A stretch of 64,000 nt of DNA from Xenorhabdus indica. GTDB taxonomy: Bacteria; Pseudomonadota; Gammaproteobacteria; Enterobacterales; Enterobacteriaceae. The stretch is from NCBI RefSeq assembly GCF_014467235.1, contig NZ_NKHP01000014.1, positions 52,608 to 116,607 on the forward strand, read 5' to 3'. Within the stretch, counting starts at the first letter, position 1. The number at the start of each line of letters is the position of its first letter. The notes beneath the pieces are model-generated. The model searched no databases, had not been told where the DNA came from, and was given only the letters and a program-made list of their open reading frames with translations. Positions 1 to 9,473 of this stretch are shown in pieces. The position numbers and the translations under genes are program-made.

Positions 1-1
1 T

Positions 2-889
2 GGTACATTTGCGATTGGGTTAGGCATTACTGATGCCGCTTATGCGATAGGAACGGGAGAAATTCCGCTCAAAGTTCCGAGCTCTATTCGTGTGAACTTT
101 ATCGGGACTAAACCCGTTCATGTTCTGGCTAAAGATATGATCTTGGCGGTATTGGCGGAATTAACTGTGGATGGAGCAACATATCAGGCTATCGAGTTTG
201 GTGGAAATGTCATTGATGAATTATCTGTCGAAGAGCGAATGACGATTTGCAATATGGTCGTTGAATGTGGCGCTAAAAATGGCATTATGGTGCCGAATCA
301 GGCGACGCTCGATTATCTGGCAGAGAGAAATGATATTCCTTTTGACATCGTTTACCCCGATGAGGACGCACAATATACAAGGGTGTTAAATATCGATGTT
401 TCTGATATGCAGCCGAAGATTGCCAAACCCCATTCCCCAGATAATGTTGTTTCCATTGAGCAGGTTGCCAATGTTGCGATTTCACAGGCGTATATCGGCT
501 CCTGTACAGGCGGCAAACTGGAAGATTTTGTTGCCGCCGCCCGTATTATAAAAGGGCATAAAGTCAAAATTCCGACTTATGCTGTGCCGGCAACAAAAGA
601 AGTGTTCCATAAAACTATCACCACCCAGATTGATGGTATGTCTGTCTATCAAATCTTAAGCGATGCAGGAGTGAAACTTTCTGCTGAATCTGGATGTGCC
701 GCCTGCTGCGGTGGCCCGCCGGATACCTTTGGTCGTGTTAATGATCCAATATCAGTGATATCCACCACCAACCGTAATTTTATCGGAAGAATGGGGCATA
801 AACGTGCCAATATTTATCTTGCTTCCCCTTATTCTGTTGCTGCGGCAGCGATTACCGGTCAGATCACCAATCCGGGAGAATTTTTATGA
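2..889 (+). CDS. Aconitase-family dehydratase large subunit (LeuC/HacA-like), 3' part
   Basis: C-terminal part of a 4Fe-4S hydro-lyase of the isopropylmalate/homoaconitate type; the frame is open from the first bases (reading GTFAIGLGITDAAYAIGTGEI), so the gene begins upstream of the window. A conserved G-S-C-T block near position 500 and the Cys pair in SGCAACCGG near position 690 are the expected cluster ligands. The motif resembles archaeal/fungal-type large subunits rather than the standard proteobacterial LeuC. The stop overlaps the start of the small subunit by four bases, so the two are translationally coupled subunits of one enzyme. The substrate cannot be fixed from sequence: isopropylmalate, homocitrate or a dimethylmalate-like acid are all possible. 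It is probably a paralogue specialised for secondary or accessory metabolism. Family confidence is high, substrate low. Confidence 0.85.
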   Translation, partial: GTFAIGLGITDAAYAIGTGEIPLKVPSSIRVNFIGTKPVHVLAKDMILAVLAELTVDGATYQAIEFGGNVIDELSVEERMTICNMVVECGAKNGIMVPNQATLDYLAERNDIPFDIVYPDEDAQYTRVLNIDVSDMQPKIAKPHSPDNVVSIEQVANVAISQAYIGSCTGGKLEDFVAAARIIKGHKVKIPTYAVPATKEVFHKTITTQIDGMSVYQILSDAGVKLSAESGCAACCGGPPDTFGRVNDPISVISTTNRNFIGRMGHKRANIYLASPYSVAAAAITGQITNPGEFL

Positions 890-1467
890 GTGATGTTGCT
901 ATGAGTGATGTTGTTTTGAATGAACAAAAGGAAAATATCATTCGTGGTCAGGTCTATGTATTGGCTGACAATATTGATACTGACCAGATTCTGGCCGGAG
1001 AGTATATCAAAGTAAATCCATCTACGCCTGAAGGCTATGCGCAGTTGGCTTCATTGGCGATGTGCGGATTACCGGAAGGATCGTTGCCTTTTATTGATGA
1101 AGAAAAGGGAAAAGCAAAATATCCGATTATTGTGGCAGGGCAGAATTTTGGTTGTGGCTCTTCCCGTGAACATGCAGTGGCTGCTTTAGGTGCTTCTGGC
1201 GTAAAGGCGATTTTAGCGCAATCTTATGCCCGTATTTTCTTCCGTAATTGTGTTTCTACCGGAGAATTGTTACCTGTTGCGGCACAGGAGCGTCTGTGTG
1301 ACAAATTAGTTACGGGAGACAGTGTTGAGATTGATATTGAAAACCAGACGGTGACTGTGTTGAAAAGTGGTGAACAATATCCGACTGACCCTGTGGGAGA
1401 ACTGGCCAATATTGTTGCTGCTGGTGGGCTGTTCTCTTATGCGCGGGCAACCGGAAGAGTTAAGTAA
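886..1467 (+). CDS. Aconitase-family dehydratase small subunit (LeuD-like)
   Basis: 193-residue swivel-domain subunit that pairs with the preceding large subunit. The signature GQNFGCGSSREHA, which binds substrate in LeuD-type proteins, is at about residues 85-97, and the N-terminal DNIDTDQI motif is at about residues 28-35. ATG at 886 overlaps the upstream stop as ATGA and has a GGGAG ribosome binding site about seven bases upstream. Length agrees with LeuD proteins. No other leu genes follow, so this is a stand-alone CD pair rather than part of a leuABCD operon. Substrate is unknown. Confidence 0.85.
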   Translation: MSDVAMSDVVLNEQKENIIRGQVYVLADNIDTDQILAGEYIKVNPSTPEGYAQLASLAMCGLPEGSLPFIDEEKGKAKYPIIVAGQNFGCGSSREHAVAALGASGVKAILAQSYARIFFRNCVSTGELLPVAAQERLCDKLVTGDSVEIDIENQTVTVLKSGEQYPTDPVGELANIVAAGGLFSYARATGRVK

Positions 1468-1492
1468 TACTGGGCTAAATCATATCGATGTA

Positions 1493-1521
1493 ACATGCCA
1501 GTAAATTATGAACTGGCATGT
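1493..1521. terminator. Hairpin terminator after the leuCD-like pair
   Basis: A perfect 10-bp stem (ACATGCCAGT with ACTGGCATGT) and 9-base loop, followed by ATTTTG. It lies between the convergent small-subunit gene and the phosphopantetheinyl transferase. Confidence 0.6.
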
Positions 1522-1598
1522 ATTTTGTCATCTCATCTTGCAAGTTGCAGCTTGGTAAGTTGCGTCGTCAAATCTTTCGAGTTTTTCATCCCCTATTT

Positions 1599-2339
1599 TT
1601 ATCCCACAATATAGGTCAATATCTGTTGTTGTGGCATCAGAACGAAATTTCCATGGAACTGGCAACCCGCTTGATATTTATCAGATAGTGTTTGTCGTAA
1701 TTTAATGGTTATAGTGCGATGGATACCGTCAATTTCCATAATCTCTGCTGCATGGAAATCGAAAAATCGCTTTACATGGGGATAGAGCGCTTTAAAAAGA
1801 CTCTCTTTAATGGAAAAAACGAGCGTAAAAGCCTGAATAAAAGAAAGTGAGCATTTTGAAAGTAATTCAGCCTCAGCTTCATTGATAATACTGGCTGAAA
1901 CACTGTCGATGGTGTCCTGTTTAATTTCCTTTTCGATATCAATGCCTATTAGTTGATATTTATCGCTGGAAGCAGCAAAAACGATAGCGCAATGGGTTGA
2001 ATGAGAGATGGAACCGTAAATTTTTTCAGGCCAGACAGGGGAACGATCTTTTGCTGTTTCCACCTGAAACTCAGGATGCCCCATGGTCTTCAATATCTGT
2101 CGGGTGCAGTAACGAGCTGCCAGATATTCTGCCCGTCGTTTGGTAACAGCGTTATGCAACCGTGTGGGGTAAGTAATGCCATATTTATCAAATAAATTAT
2201 CCTGATAGACGTTGGGAGCAAAATAAGTCAGCATAACTTGAATCTCAGGGTGATCAGATAATTGGCCTCTTTGTATGTCCGTGAAAAAAGGTTCATTGAT
2301 GGCGGTCATTTGTACAGGGATAAAAGTAATTTCTTTCAT
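1599..2339 (-). CDS. 4'-phosphopantetheinyl transferase (EntD/Sfp superfamily)
   Basis: 246-residue enzyme that would transfer the phosphopantetheine arm of CoA to carrier-protein domains of NRPS, PKS or fatty acid synthases. Diagnostic blocks are GIDIEKEI (about residues 130-137, Mg-binding acidic residues) and FSIKESLFKALYP (about 168-180), the W/F-x-x-KE-S-x-x-K signature. An H-C-A-I-V-F-A segment precedes the first block, as in EntD. It stands alone and convergent with the leuD-like gene. In Photorhabdus a PPTase of this class (NgrA) is needed for secondary metabolites and nematode support; this gene may be that one, but I cannot confirm it. It could activate the NRPS at the other end of the window. 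Confidence 0.85.
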   Translation of the reverse strand: MKEITFIPVQMTAINEPFFTDIQRGQLSDHPEIQVMLTYFAPNVYQDNLFDKYGITYPTRLHNAVTKRRAEYLAARYCTRQILKTMGHPEFQVETAKDRSPVWPEKIYGSISHSTHCAIVFAASSDKYQLIGIDIEKEIKQDTIDSVSASIINEAEAELLSKCSLSFIQAFTLVFSIKESLFKALYPHVKRFFDFHAAEIMEIDGIHRTITIKLRQTLSDKYQAGCQFHGNFVLMPQQQILTYIVG

Positions 2340-2561
2340 TATTTTTCGCGGGAATTATTTGTTGGAAATATTGGTAAATTGTCTTCGGCTGATTTTGCCA
2401 TACTTGGTTTTTAGTTCACTAATTTGTTAACTCTTTTTATACTGTGCTTTTTTATCGTATAAATAAGCTTTCAAAATAGCAGAGCACTTGAAGGGAACTC
2501 AGTCCAATTTTTGCGATCTGATTAATCGCCAAACCAAAAAAAACCCAAAATGAGCTGAGTG

Positions 2562-2729
2562 ATGCCAATCATAGCACCAGTACCCCGAAGTGAACGACGC
2601 CTGATGAAAAAATTTATTCATAAAACCCGGGATAAAGATAATGAGTGTATCGTTATTATGAAAGCTTATTTATTACGTACGCTGGTCAAAAATTTTGCCA
2701 CTGCCAAAAATAACCAGCTGTATAATTAA
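2562..2729 (+). pseudogene. IS630-family transposase N-terminal remnant
   Basis: A 55-codon open frame beginning MPIIAPVPRSERRLMKK and continuing FIHKTRDK matches the N-terminus of IS630-type transposases, which normally run to about 340 residues. It breaks off after about 28 recognisable residues and runs into unrelated sequence before a stop that overlaps the end of the glutathione transferase gene. No complementary terminal inverted repeats are visible. It is a decayed insertion-sequence scar and is not expected to be active. Confidence 0.6.
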
Positions 2730-3355
2730 TATGCTATTATAGGCTCTTTTACTGCGGCTTCTACCCACTCTATCATCGCCGGATGATTAAGCATGCGATC
2801 AATCCATACCTGACTGGTAGCAGAAAATGTTAACCCGTAAGTCCGGGCACGGAAAACCACTAGAGCAAAAAAGGCATCTACTGCTGTAAACGAATCTCCC
2901 GCCAGCCATTTACCACCAAACTTGCTTAACCCTTCAGTCCAGAGTGTATCAAGACGATCAAGATCATTTTGTAATTCAGGCGTTATTTTTTCTAATTTAA
3001 GCGTATTTGTGCAATTCATGGCGCACATTTGGCGCAATGTCGTAAAACCAGAGTGCATTTCTGCCGCAGCACTCCTTGCCCATGCTCTGGCAATACGATC
3101 TTTTGGCCAGACCTGCGCATGATCCTCTGCAATATATTCAGCAATAGCCAATGAATCCCAAACAGTAATATCACCATCCACTAAACAAGGAACAAGACCA
3201 GAAGGCGAGAATGCTTTGAATTTCTCATGGCTACTTTTGCTATCCTCAAAGTAACTCAACTGCTCATTGAAAGGAATATTCAGCGCCTTGAGTAAAATCC
3301 ACGGACGTAGTGACCAGGAAGAGTAGTTTTTATTCGCTATCCATAATGTATACAT
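2726..3355 (-). CDS. Glutathione S-transferase family protein
   Basis: About 209 residues starting MYTLWIANKNYSSWSLRPW. The N-terminal thioredoxin-like domain carries the NYSSWSLRPW stretch typical of a bacterial GST subgroup with a catalytic serine (YfcF/maleylacetoacetate-isomerase relatives). A GLVPCLVDGDITVWDSLAIAEYIAE block provides the conserved cis-Pro and glutathione-binding residues. The helical C-terminal domain follows. ATG at 3355 is chosen because a GAGAG-type ribosome site precedes it; the longer frame to 3382 has none. Likely a cytosolic conjugating or isomerising enzyme of unknown substrate. Confidence 0.85.
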   Translation of the reverse strand: MYTLWIANKNYSSWSLRPWILLKALNIPFNEQLSYFEDSKSSHEKFKAFSPSGLVPCLVDGDITVWDSLAIAEYIAEDHAQVWPKDRIARAWARSAAAEMHSGFTTLRQMCAMNCTNTLKLEKITPELQNDLDRLDTLWTEGLSKFGGKWLAGDSFTAVDAFFALVVFRARTYGLTFSATSQVWIDRMLNHPAMIEWVEAAVKEPIIAY

Positions 3356-3887
3356 TTTATTTCTCTCTGTTAGCCCCTGCATAATTCAATTTACCGCTTT
3401 GTTGGCTGAAATTAGAAGTATATTGGGTATGATGATGAAATATTGCACATGTAACATTACAATTTCTGACCATATGAGTAAATAAATATATAAATTAATA
3501 TTGTTATTTTTAGATGTGCGATAGTTGCATATGAAATTTATACATATATGAAATAGTGCTATATGTTATAGTTGCACTAACTCTTTAATTATTTAACTGT
3601 ATCCCTAAAGTAAGAAATAATTTTTCAACCCAACTTTAATTAATTTAATTTATTTTTTATATATCGAATAGGAATATAAATATTCCATTTGTTTTTTATT
3701 CTATCAAAAATACACCAGCTAATTTTATTATTGATAATTTTTGATATTCTTAAACAAATTATTTGGTGAAGATTCACAAAAATAATACTAAACTTTCATC
3801 TATTATGATGTTCATTTTTTTTCATTTCTGTTTACTATCTATGTTAAAAGATTGTATTTTGTAAGTGATCAAAAATAAGGAAACAAT
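3356..3887. other. Intergenic, AT-rich
   Basis: About 530 bases, very AT-rich with many short A/T runs, between the divergently read GST gene and the cytochrome b561 gene. It presumably holds both promoters. No coding frame, RNA gene or repeat could be recognised. Confidence 0.5.
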
Positions 3888-4448
3888 ATGTTGTTAAAAA
3901 ACACTTCCAGGCAATTTGGTCATATCTCTGTTTTAATCCACTGGTTAATTGCGCTTGCTGTTTATGGAATGTTCGCTCTAGGTTTATGGATGGTCACATT
4001 AAGTTATTACGATACCTGGTATCATCGAGCTCCCATTCTTCATAAAAGCATCGGTTTTTTAATTTTTATTATTATGGCCATTCGTGTTATCTGGCGATTT
4101 ATTTCTCCTCCGCCAAAACCCCTGAGTAGTTACAGCCAACTTACACGAATCAGTTCAAACTTGGTTCAGTTCACTCTTTATATCGCCTTGTTTGGCATTT
4201 TATTCAGCGGATATTTTATCTCTACAGCGGATGGTCAGCCTATCAGTGTTTTTGGATGGTTTGATATCCCCGCCACACTGGCAAAACAAGGTGTACAAGC
4301 AGATACAGCCGGTATTATCCACCTCTATCTTGCCTGGCTGGTCGTTGTGCTTTCGCTATTACATGGGCTTGCAGCTCTGAAGCATCATTTTATTGACCGC
4401 GATAGTACGTTAAAAAGAATGTTTGGACTCCCTCCCGACTCAAAATAA
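3888..4448 (+). CDS. yceJ: Cytochrome b561 family membrane protein
   Basis: 186 residues with four hydrophobic helices and paired histidines expected to ligate b-type hemes: H in [10 protein letters not shown] (about residues 11-18), the [12 protein letters not shown] region (about 47-57), and [17 protein letters not shown] near the end. This is the diheme CybB/YceJ family of the inner membrane, thought to pass electrons between quinone and periplasmic partners. The next gene encodes a YceI-type periplasmic lipid-binding protein 16 bases downstream, the same order as yceJ-yceI in Escherichia coli. ATG at 3888 follows AAGGAA. Confidence 0.88.
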   Translation: MLLKNTSRQFGHISVLIHWLIALAVYGMFALGLWMVTLSYYDTWYHRAPILHKSIGFLIFIIMAIRVIWRFISPPPKPLSSYSQLTRISSNLVQFTLYIALFGILFSGYFISTADGQPISVFGWFDIPATLAKQGVQADTAGIIHLYLAWLVVVLSLLHGLAALKHHFIDRDSTLKRMFGLPPDSK

Positions 4449-4464
4449 ATTATGGAGAATCATT

Positions 4465-5046
4465 ATGTTGAAAAAGACGCTAATCGGCCTGACAGCAGGT
4501 GCTTTATTTATGAGTGCAGGCTCAGCAATCGCTGCTAACTATAAAATTGATACTGCTGGCCAGCACGCCTTTATCGAGTTTCGTATCCAACATTTAGGTA
4601 TGAGCTGGCTTTACGGTAGCTTTAAAAAATTTGATGGTGATTTTACTTTCGATGCAAACAATCCAACAACGGATAAGGTCAATGTCGTTATAAAAACAGA
4701 TAGCGTAGAGACAAACCATGCTGAACGCGATAAACACTTACGCAGTGCCGATTTTTTAAATACCACAAAACATCCGGAAGCCAAATTTACTTCAACCAAG
4801 GTGGAGAAAGAGGGAGAGCACTACAAAATTATCGGTAATCTGACATTGAATGGTGTGACTAAACCAGTAACGCTGCAAGCAAGACTAATGGGCGAAGGTA
4901 AAGATCCGTGGGGCGGGTATCGCGCAGGTTTTGAAGCTAACGGGAAACTTAAATTGAAAGATTTTAATATTAAAACTGATTTAGGGCCCAAATCTCAGGA
5001 AGTTGAACTGAATATTTCGTTGGAAGGTATTCGAGAAAAAGCCTGA
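4465..5046 (+). CDS. yceI: YceI family periplasmic protein
   Basis: 193 residues with a clear N-terminal signal peptide ([23 protein letters not shown]) and a lipocalin-like YceI domain: [20 protein letters not shown] at the start, then [17 protein letters not shown] and [17 protein letters not shown]. YceI proteins bind polyisoprenoids and are induced by stress or high pH in E. coli. The start at 4465 is chosen over an in-frame ATG at 4423 because it has GGAGAA eight bases upstream and gives the signal peptide and the usual family length. Probably cotranscribed with the cytochrome b561 gene. Confidence 0.92.
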   Translation: MLKKTLIGLTAGALFMSAGSAIAANYKIDTAGQHAFIEFRIQHLGMSWLYGSFKKFDGDFTFDANNPTTDKVNVVIKTDSVETNHAERDKHLRSADFLNTTKHPEAKFTSTKVEKEGEHYKIIGNLTLNGVTKPVTLQARLMGEGKDPWGGYRAGFEANGKLKLKDFNIKTDLGPKSQEVELNISLEGIREKA

Positions 5047-5082
5047 TACTTTTTAAAATCATTTCTCCTATCCTTTTTGCTT

Positions 5083-5115
5083 TTCAAGTTGCAGATTTGT
5101 TGGCTGCAACTTGAA
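5083..5115. terminator. Hairpin terminator between yceI and the glycosyltransferase
   Basis: A 12-bp perfect stem (TTCAAGTTGCAG with CTGCAACTTGAA) and 9-base loop between two convergent genes; probably works in both directions. Confidence 0.6.
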
Positions 5116-5140
5116 ATTAAACCATGATCTCTGTCGCTAC

Positions 5141-6421
5141 TTAAACCGACTGTGCAAGCAATTTATTAACATGGAATGTAATAGACTCCAGAGCGTTATG
5201 AGCAGCATAATCTGCCTTAAGTTTCTGCGCCTGCTGATACCATTCAGGAGAAGAAAGTATCCGTGTGACTGCCTGATAGAGCTGTTGTTCACTCGGTGTA
5301 TCTGTATTCAGGCTGATACCACAGCGTGCCCAGATAACACGGGCAACCGCTTCCAGCTTACCATCTCCTGTCCCAGCCACAACCATAGGTACACCATGAC
5401 GAATTGCTGCATTGAGAGAACCATATCCACCATTAGTCATAAAAATTGCTGAACGGGGAAGCCAATATTCAAAGTTAAGATATTCCACTACTCTGGCATT
5501 ATCCGGTATTGATTCACCCAACATTTCAGCCGGTCTTCCTGCGGTGATAGCCAAAACGCGTACTGGTAAATTCGCCAGGGCATGCAAAGTCGGTATTATT
5601 AACTGATTGAAATCAACATTCGCCAATGTACCTTGGGTAACCAGTATAAGTGGCAAACTCTCATCAGGCCATTCCAGTTCTTTTTTATCATCCTGTACAT
5701 CAACTTTCAGCGCACCAATAAAATCCAGTGTTTCGGGCAGATCATCACGCGGAAATTCAAATGACTGAGTTGCCAATTGCAAGAAACGATCAGATTGTTT
5801 CAGAATGACATCGTTATAATCCTGTGTCAGCAAAGGCGCATTCACTGTGGCCAAAGCTGTGTTAAAAGCGTCCTGGACCTGTGCAATCAGCTTGTGAGTT
5901 TCCTCATCCACCAACTGTTCACGTTTTAAATCGGCAGGAAGCAATTCGGGCGGTATACGTGCACCCCAGAATATGGCATCCCGAGATGACAATAACAGCG
6001 GACTTACCCCAATCACCATGACAGGAATACGTTCATGAGCAGGCTTTTGTAATAAGGGCAATACAGCATAGAACGTATTGTCAACAATCAGCAAATCAGC
6101 ATCTGCAACCAGTTGTTGCAATTGAGGATATAGTACAGGGATCGGCCCGGCAAAAAATTGCTTAAGAGAAAACGACGTCTGGGCATTTCCCGGCGGATGC
6201 TGTCCACGTTCAGGAAACTTTTTTTCCAAATAACGGTAATCAACATCCACTCTCGGATCAAAAGCAACAAAACTCGCCCCTAGCGCTTCCGACTGTTGCC
6301 GAAAAAGAGAACCACTGAATATTGTTACATCATGTCCCTGTTCTATTAAGTGTCTGGCAATGGAACAAATGGGAAAAACATGTCCCGGAGTTGCAATTGC
6401 TGCCAAAACAATACGCGCCAT
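5141..6421 (-). CDS. Glycosyltransferase of the isonitrile (rhabduscin-type) operon
   Basis: 426-residue GT1/UGT-type enzyme. The N-terminus MARIVLAAIATPGHVFPICSI gives the acceptor-side Rossmann start with the G-H motif. The C-terminal half has LPLILVTQGTLANVD and the donor-binding region FMTNGGYGSLNAAIRHGVPMVV (about residues 328-350). It is last in a three-gene operon after isnA and isnB, 18 bases behind isnB, with AAGGAG before its ATG. In Xenorhabdus and Photorhabdus the isnA-isnB-GT set makes rhabduscin, a cell-surface amidoglycosyl tyrosine isonitrile that inhibits insect phenoloxidase. By context this enzyme adds the sugar to the isonitrile aglycone. The sugar donor cannot be read from sequence. 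Confidence 0.85.
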   Translation of the reverse strand: MARIVLAAIATPGHVFPICSIARHLIEQGHDVTIFSGSLFRQQSEALGASFVAFDPRVDVDYRYLEKKFPERGQHPPGNAQTSFSLKQFFAGPIPVLYPQLQQLVADADLLIVDNTFYAVLPLLQKPAHERIPVMVIGVSPLLLSSRDAIFWGARIPPELLPADLKREQLVDEETHKLIAQVQDAFNTALATVNAPLLTQDYNDVILKQSDRFLQLATQSFEFPRDDLPETLDFIGALKVDVQDDKKELEWPDESLPLILVTQGTLANVDFNQLIIPTLHALANLPVRVLAITAGRPAEMLGESIPDNARVVEYLNFEYWLPRSAIFMTNGGYGSLNAAIRHGVPMVVAGTGDGKLEAVARVIWARCGISLNTDTPSEQQLYQAVTRILSSPEWYQQAQKLKADYAAHNALESITFHVNKLLAQSV

Positions 6422-6439
6422 AAATCAAATCTCCTTCAA

Positions 6440-7324
6440 TTAAACTGCCTTACTATCTGAAGGCGGCGTGGAAATAGTCTTAAAGCTAGTGTTATTACAT
6501 ATTGGTGTTCCGTGAATATGTACCCTTTGGAGATGGCGGGATGAACGAGCAATAAAAGATTCTCTGCCATGTAGTAAAGTAAAGTTATCACTAATAACAA
6601 TATCACCCGTTTGCCACTGATGAGCAAGGAAATAGCGCGGTTCATAAAGCCTGCTCTTCAGATCTTTTTCCAAAACCTTCTGCTGCTCTGGTGAAAGACC
6701 GACAAATTTGACAGTGTGATGATCAGAATATTTTTCACAGTCAACCGCCATCGGTTCGTTGTAACGCATTACCCATTTCTCACCATCAGGATGAAGACAA
6801 ACCAGTGGAGAAACTACCTCACCACCATAATGTGTTACGCGGCTTGTACGGTAAGTGACAATAGTATTTTTCCAGCTATGACGTTCATCTTCACTGGCAT
6901 CAAGGACCAACTGTTCAGTATTAATAAATGTGGTTCGGCCCCCCTGAGTTGTTTCTGGTGCTGAAACACAATGGAATATCTGGAATTCCGGAATAGTTTC
7001 TCTATACATTCCATCCCAGTGCAGAGGTACTTCAGTACTGTCTAATACATGGTCAGAAGGGTCCTGATGTTCCATCACATCCAATACAGCGCCAAAAGGC
7101 CACATCATGATTTCTCCCCAACGGCGAGAATACTCAGTCAACTTTTCTGGATCTGTAAAACCGGAAGAAAAACCGCGTAATATAACCAGTAAATGAGTAC
7201 GAGCTAACTCACGTAAAGTATCAACAGGTAGCGTGCCCACATCCTGCTCAGGCCAATTTGGCGTAATCATCACACCAAAAGGAGTAATCGGTTCAATGTG
7301 ACAATCGAGTTTATCTGTATACAT
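6440..7324 (-). CDS. isnB: Fe(II)/2-oxoglutarate dioxygenase IsnB/PvcB type (TauD family)
   Basis: About 294 residues. The TauD/TfdA fold is indicated by the iron ligands H-W-D in [10 protein letters not shown] (about residues 99-108) and the distal His in the C-terminal [10 protein letters not shown] stretch, with the nearby Arg for 2-oxoglutarate. In rhabduscin synthesis IsnB oxidatively decarboxylates the tyrosine-derived isonitrile to the vinyl isonitrile. It lies between the isonitrile synthase and the glycosyltransferase on the same strand. The ATG at 7324 has GAGAAAGC just upstream and is preferred to a TTG at 7339. Confidence 0.88.
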   Translation of the reverse strand: MYTDKLDCHIEPITPFGVMITPNWPEQDVGTLPVDTLRELARTHLLVILRGFSSGFTDPEKLTEYSRRWGEIMMWPFGAVLDVMEHQDPSDHVLDSTEVPLHWDGMYRETIPEFQIFHCVSAPETTQGGRTTFINTEQLVLDASEDERHSWKNTIVTYRTSRVTHYGGEVVSPLVCLHPDGEKWVMRYNEPMAVDCEKYSDHHTVKFVGLSPEQQKVLEKDLKSRLYEPRYFLAHQWQTGDIVISDNFTLLHGRESFIARSSRHLQRVHIHGTPICNNTSFKTISTPPSDSKAV

Positions 7325-7372
7325 AATGCTTTCTCTCAAAGTGCAGTATAACGATGGAGGATAGAGATATTC

Positions 7373-8389
7373 CTAAGCTGTTTGCTTATTCTGTAATGTA
7401 GTCACCAGAGGTACATCCTGTTGACTTATCTCAGGTAAACCTTCGATCAAGTAATGGCTTGGAACACCACGGATTTCGACCAATTTGCCTTGCATTTTTT
7501 TCACTTCATCACTTTTCATCAGCACAAACTGACCATTGATATTGGCTGCGACACCATGCCACGGTGTCAGCCAGTCATCTCGGGTAGGCATCATATGGAT
7601 GCCGATTTTAATGTTGTCCATAGGTTGAGGATGGATAGAAAGACGGATGGCTTCAGGGAATTGTTCTGACAGCAGACTTCCCCAAGCCCAACTACGTTGG
7701 ATCACGCCAACAGAACGATGGCGGGCATCTTTCTGCAACGCATTTTTAGAACCGATATATTCAGGTAATAAGCTATCTTCATAAAGGAAACGAGTAATCG
7801 CCCGATATAATTGAATACCCTCTTCGCTTTCTTTCAATGTGGCTTTAATCTCCTCAGTAGAATAAGCATAGTTACTGACTAGCAATTCACGTAGTTGATC
7901 GTAATTGCTGGTATATTGAGTTAATGACTCAACATTACCGAGATTAAATACCGAGAGATTAGTCAATCCCAATTCATGTAACAGTTTCTCAATTTCCAAT
8001 TGATAAAGAGTAACAGTTTTATCATTGACCCGTATCAAATCACTAAATACATGCCCATCAGAACAAATAATAATATGCGCCCCTGGGGGATAATAAAGCT
8101 GAATACGTTGACATAAAGAATTCAAAAAAATCAGCGATAATTTTTCTGCCATATCAGGCATAATGCCCAATACCTTACGGGGGTTTGGTGATTTTGTCGG
8201 AAACGCTGGCAGGATACATTTAATCGTTTTGCCTTGCTCAACAAATGCGCGAATACGTGGTAACTGAACCTCGGCAACGTGTTTTTCCTCATTTTCAATT
8301 GTATGTTCAGATGTTGGAAAACGACGTCTATATTGCAATAATTCCTGCAAGATTTTTCCTGACACCTTTTCTATATCAAAGTATTTCAT
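7373..8389 (-). CDS. isnA: L-tyrosine isonitrile synthase (PvcA/DIT1 family)
   Basis: 338 residues. The family signature is present: a C-x-x-P-A-F-P-x-K-S-P-N-P block (CILPAFPTKSPNP, about residues 59-71) followed by YPPGAHIIICSDGHVFSDL (about 99-117). These match PvcA/IsnA enzymes, which convert the amino group of tyrosine or tryptophan to an isonitrile using ribulose-5-phosphate. It is the first gene of the isnA-isnB-GT operon, with AGGA upstream of its ATG and a long AT-rich leader. Amino-acid specificity is inferred from the operon context. Confidence 0.92.
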   Translation of the reverse strand: MKYFDIEKVSGKILQELLQYRRRFPTSEHTIENEEKHVAEVQLPRIRAFVEQGKTIKCILPAFPTKSPNPRKVLGIMPDMAEKLSLIFLNSLCQRIQLYYPPGAHIIICSDGHVFSDLIRVNDKTVTLYQLEIEKLLHELGLTNLSVFNLGNVESLTQYTSNYDQLRELLVSNYAYSTEEIKATLKESEEGIQLYRAITRFLYEDSLLPEYIGSKNALQKDARHRSVGVIQRSWAWGSLLSEQFPEAIRLSIHPQPMDNIKIGIHMMPTRDDWLTPWHGVAANINGQFVLMKSDEVKKMQGKLVEIRGVPSHYLIEGLPEISQQDVPLVTTLQNKQTA

Positions 8390-9082
8390 AATTCATTCCT
8401 AGCTTATTATATTCACTTCAATACAAATAATTCCTACCTACAGAATATCTGTATTAGATATTTACTAATGATATTATTTGATATAACCCAATAAAAAATT
8501 CAAAAACAAAATTGAAAAGTTATAAGGTTATAATTTTTTTTAATATAAAAACCACAAAACCCAGGAATTTTAAATTCACTTAACTAAACAATAAGTTATG
8601 CCGACAAAATCAGGTAATTAATAAAAAAGCGACAAACTTAAGCTTGTCGAAAATATTATAATCAACCTCCTCTATGGAAATAAACAAGGTAACATCTTAT
8701 TAACATGAATCATACATGACAATCATATAATACATAAATAATAATATTTGTTGTATATAATGTATTTTATTACATGTACATATATAAAATAATATAGCCA
8801 TTTAATATCTATGAGCAAAGAGAAAAAGCTTAGGAAAAAACAATATAAAGAAGAAATTTCACTTAATTAAACTAATTAGAAATTTTAACTTATTAATTTA
8901 GCCCACTTTATATAGAAAAATTTTTTATAAGTTATACTATTTATTACTGTTAAAAATATTAATTAAGTGATAAGAAAATGACATATAATGTTCTTGATAA
9001 TAAAATAGAAAAAAGCAATACCTCAAAGTCACTTTTCCCACCGTAAACTACTTCAATCACGCTCCATTAACATACTCGTTTT
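8390..9082. other. AT-rich upstream region of isnA
   Basis: About 690 bases of very AT-rich sequence with no convincing coding frame. It must contain the isnA promoter. A-tract density suggests nucleoid-protein (H-NS-like) binding, but no specific site can be claimed. A hairpin-like stretch (AAGCGACAAACTTAAGCTTGTCG) is near 8630. Confidence 0.4.
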
Positions 9083-9184
9083 ATGATCCACCAGACTTTG
9101 GGAGGCGTTCAGGGAAGAGCTTCCGGACATCCTATTGATAAAATGGAAAAAGACACTGACCGTAATTTCTGGATGGGGCTGTAA
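9083..9184 (+). pseudogene. ClpP-like protease fragment
   Basis: A 33-codon frame reads MIHQTLGGVQGRAS, then skips to IDKMEKDTDRNFWM before a stop. ClpP proteins contain MIHQPLGG-x-QGQASDI and, about 25 residues later, I-x-x-DTDRD-x-FM. The piece therefore looks like a ClpP gene with an internal deletion and loss of both ends. It is too short to be functional. The match is from memory of the ClpP signature and rests on about 25 residues. Confidence 0.45.
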
Positions 9185-9362
9185 GAATCTATGATTATGA
9201 TATCGTAGGGAAAATTATCAGCCATTGGCACGAATTGAAAGATGAAGAGTATGGTCAATGATGGCTGTTTTATGACTTTGATAGGCTTATACCCTTCTTT
9301 ATGAACGCATCACCGTTTGCAAAGGCTTCCGGGAATGTGTTTCCTTGTTGCCACGACTCAAG

Positions 9363-9473
9363 CTAATTATTCTGGGTTTTCTCCAACATCCATACAAAAT
9401 CTTGTTTTGTGACAGGAACAAATCCAAATTTTTTATATAACCAACCCGCATCAGAAGTGACTAATGCCAAGTG
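9363..9473 (-). pseudogene. GNAT acetyltransferase C-terminal fragment
   Basis: A minus-strand frame reads LVTSDAGWLYKKFGFVP then VTKQDFVWMLEK before TAG at 9363-9365. This is the C-terminal end of a GNAT protein, closely like the intact gene at 56392-56838 (SSAHWLYEKFGYSPV then FVWQIFRPD). A stop codon directly upstream cuts it off, so only the tail of an old gene remains. Confidence 0.55.

Noticed and set aside
1537..1570. CAAGTTGCAG-type sequence repeated near 1540 and 5085.
   Set aside because: Only two copies with unrelated surroundings; at 5083-5115 it is simply part of the terminator stem, so no repeat family is claimed.
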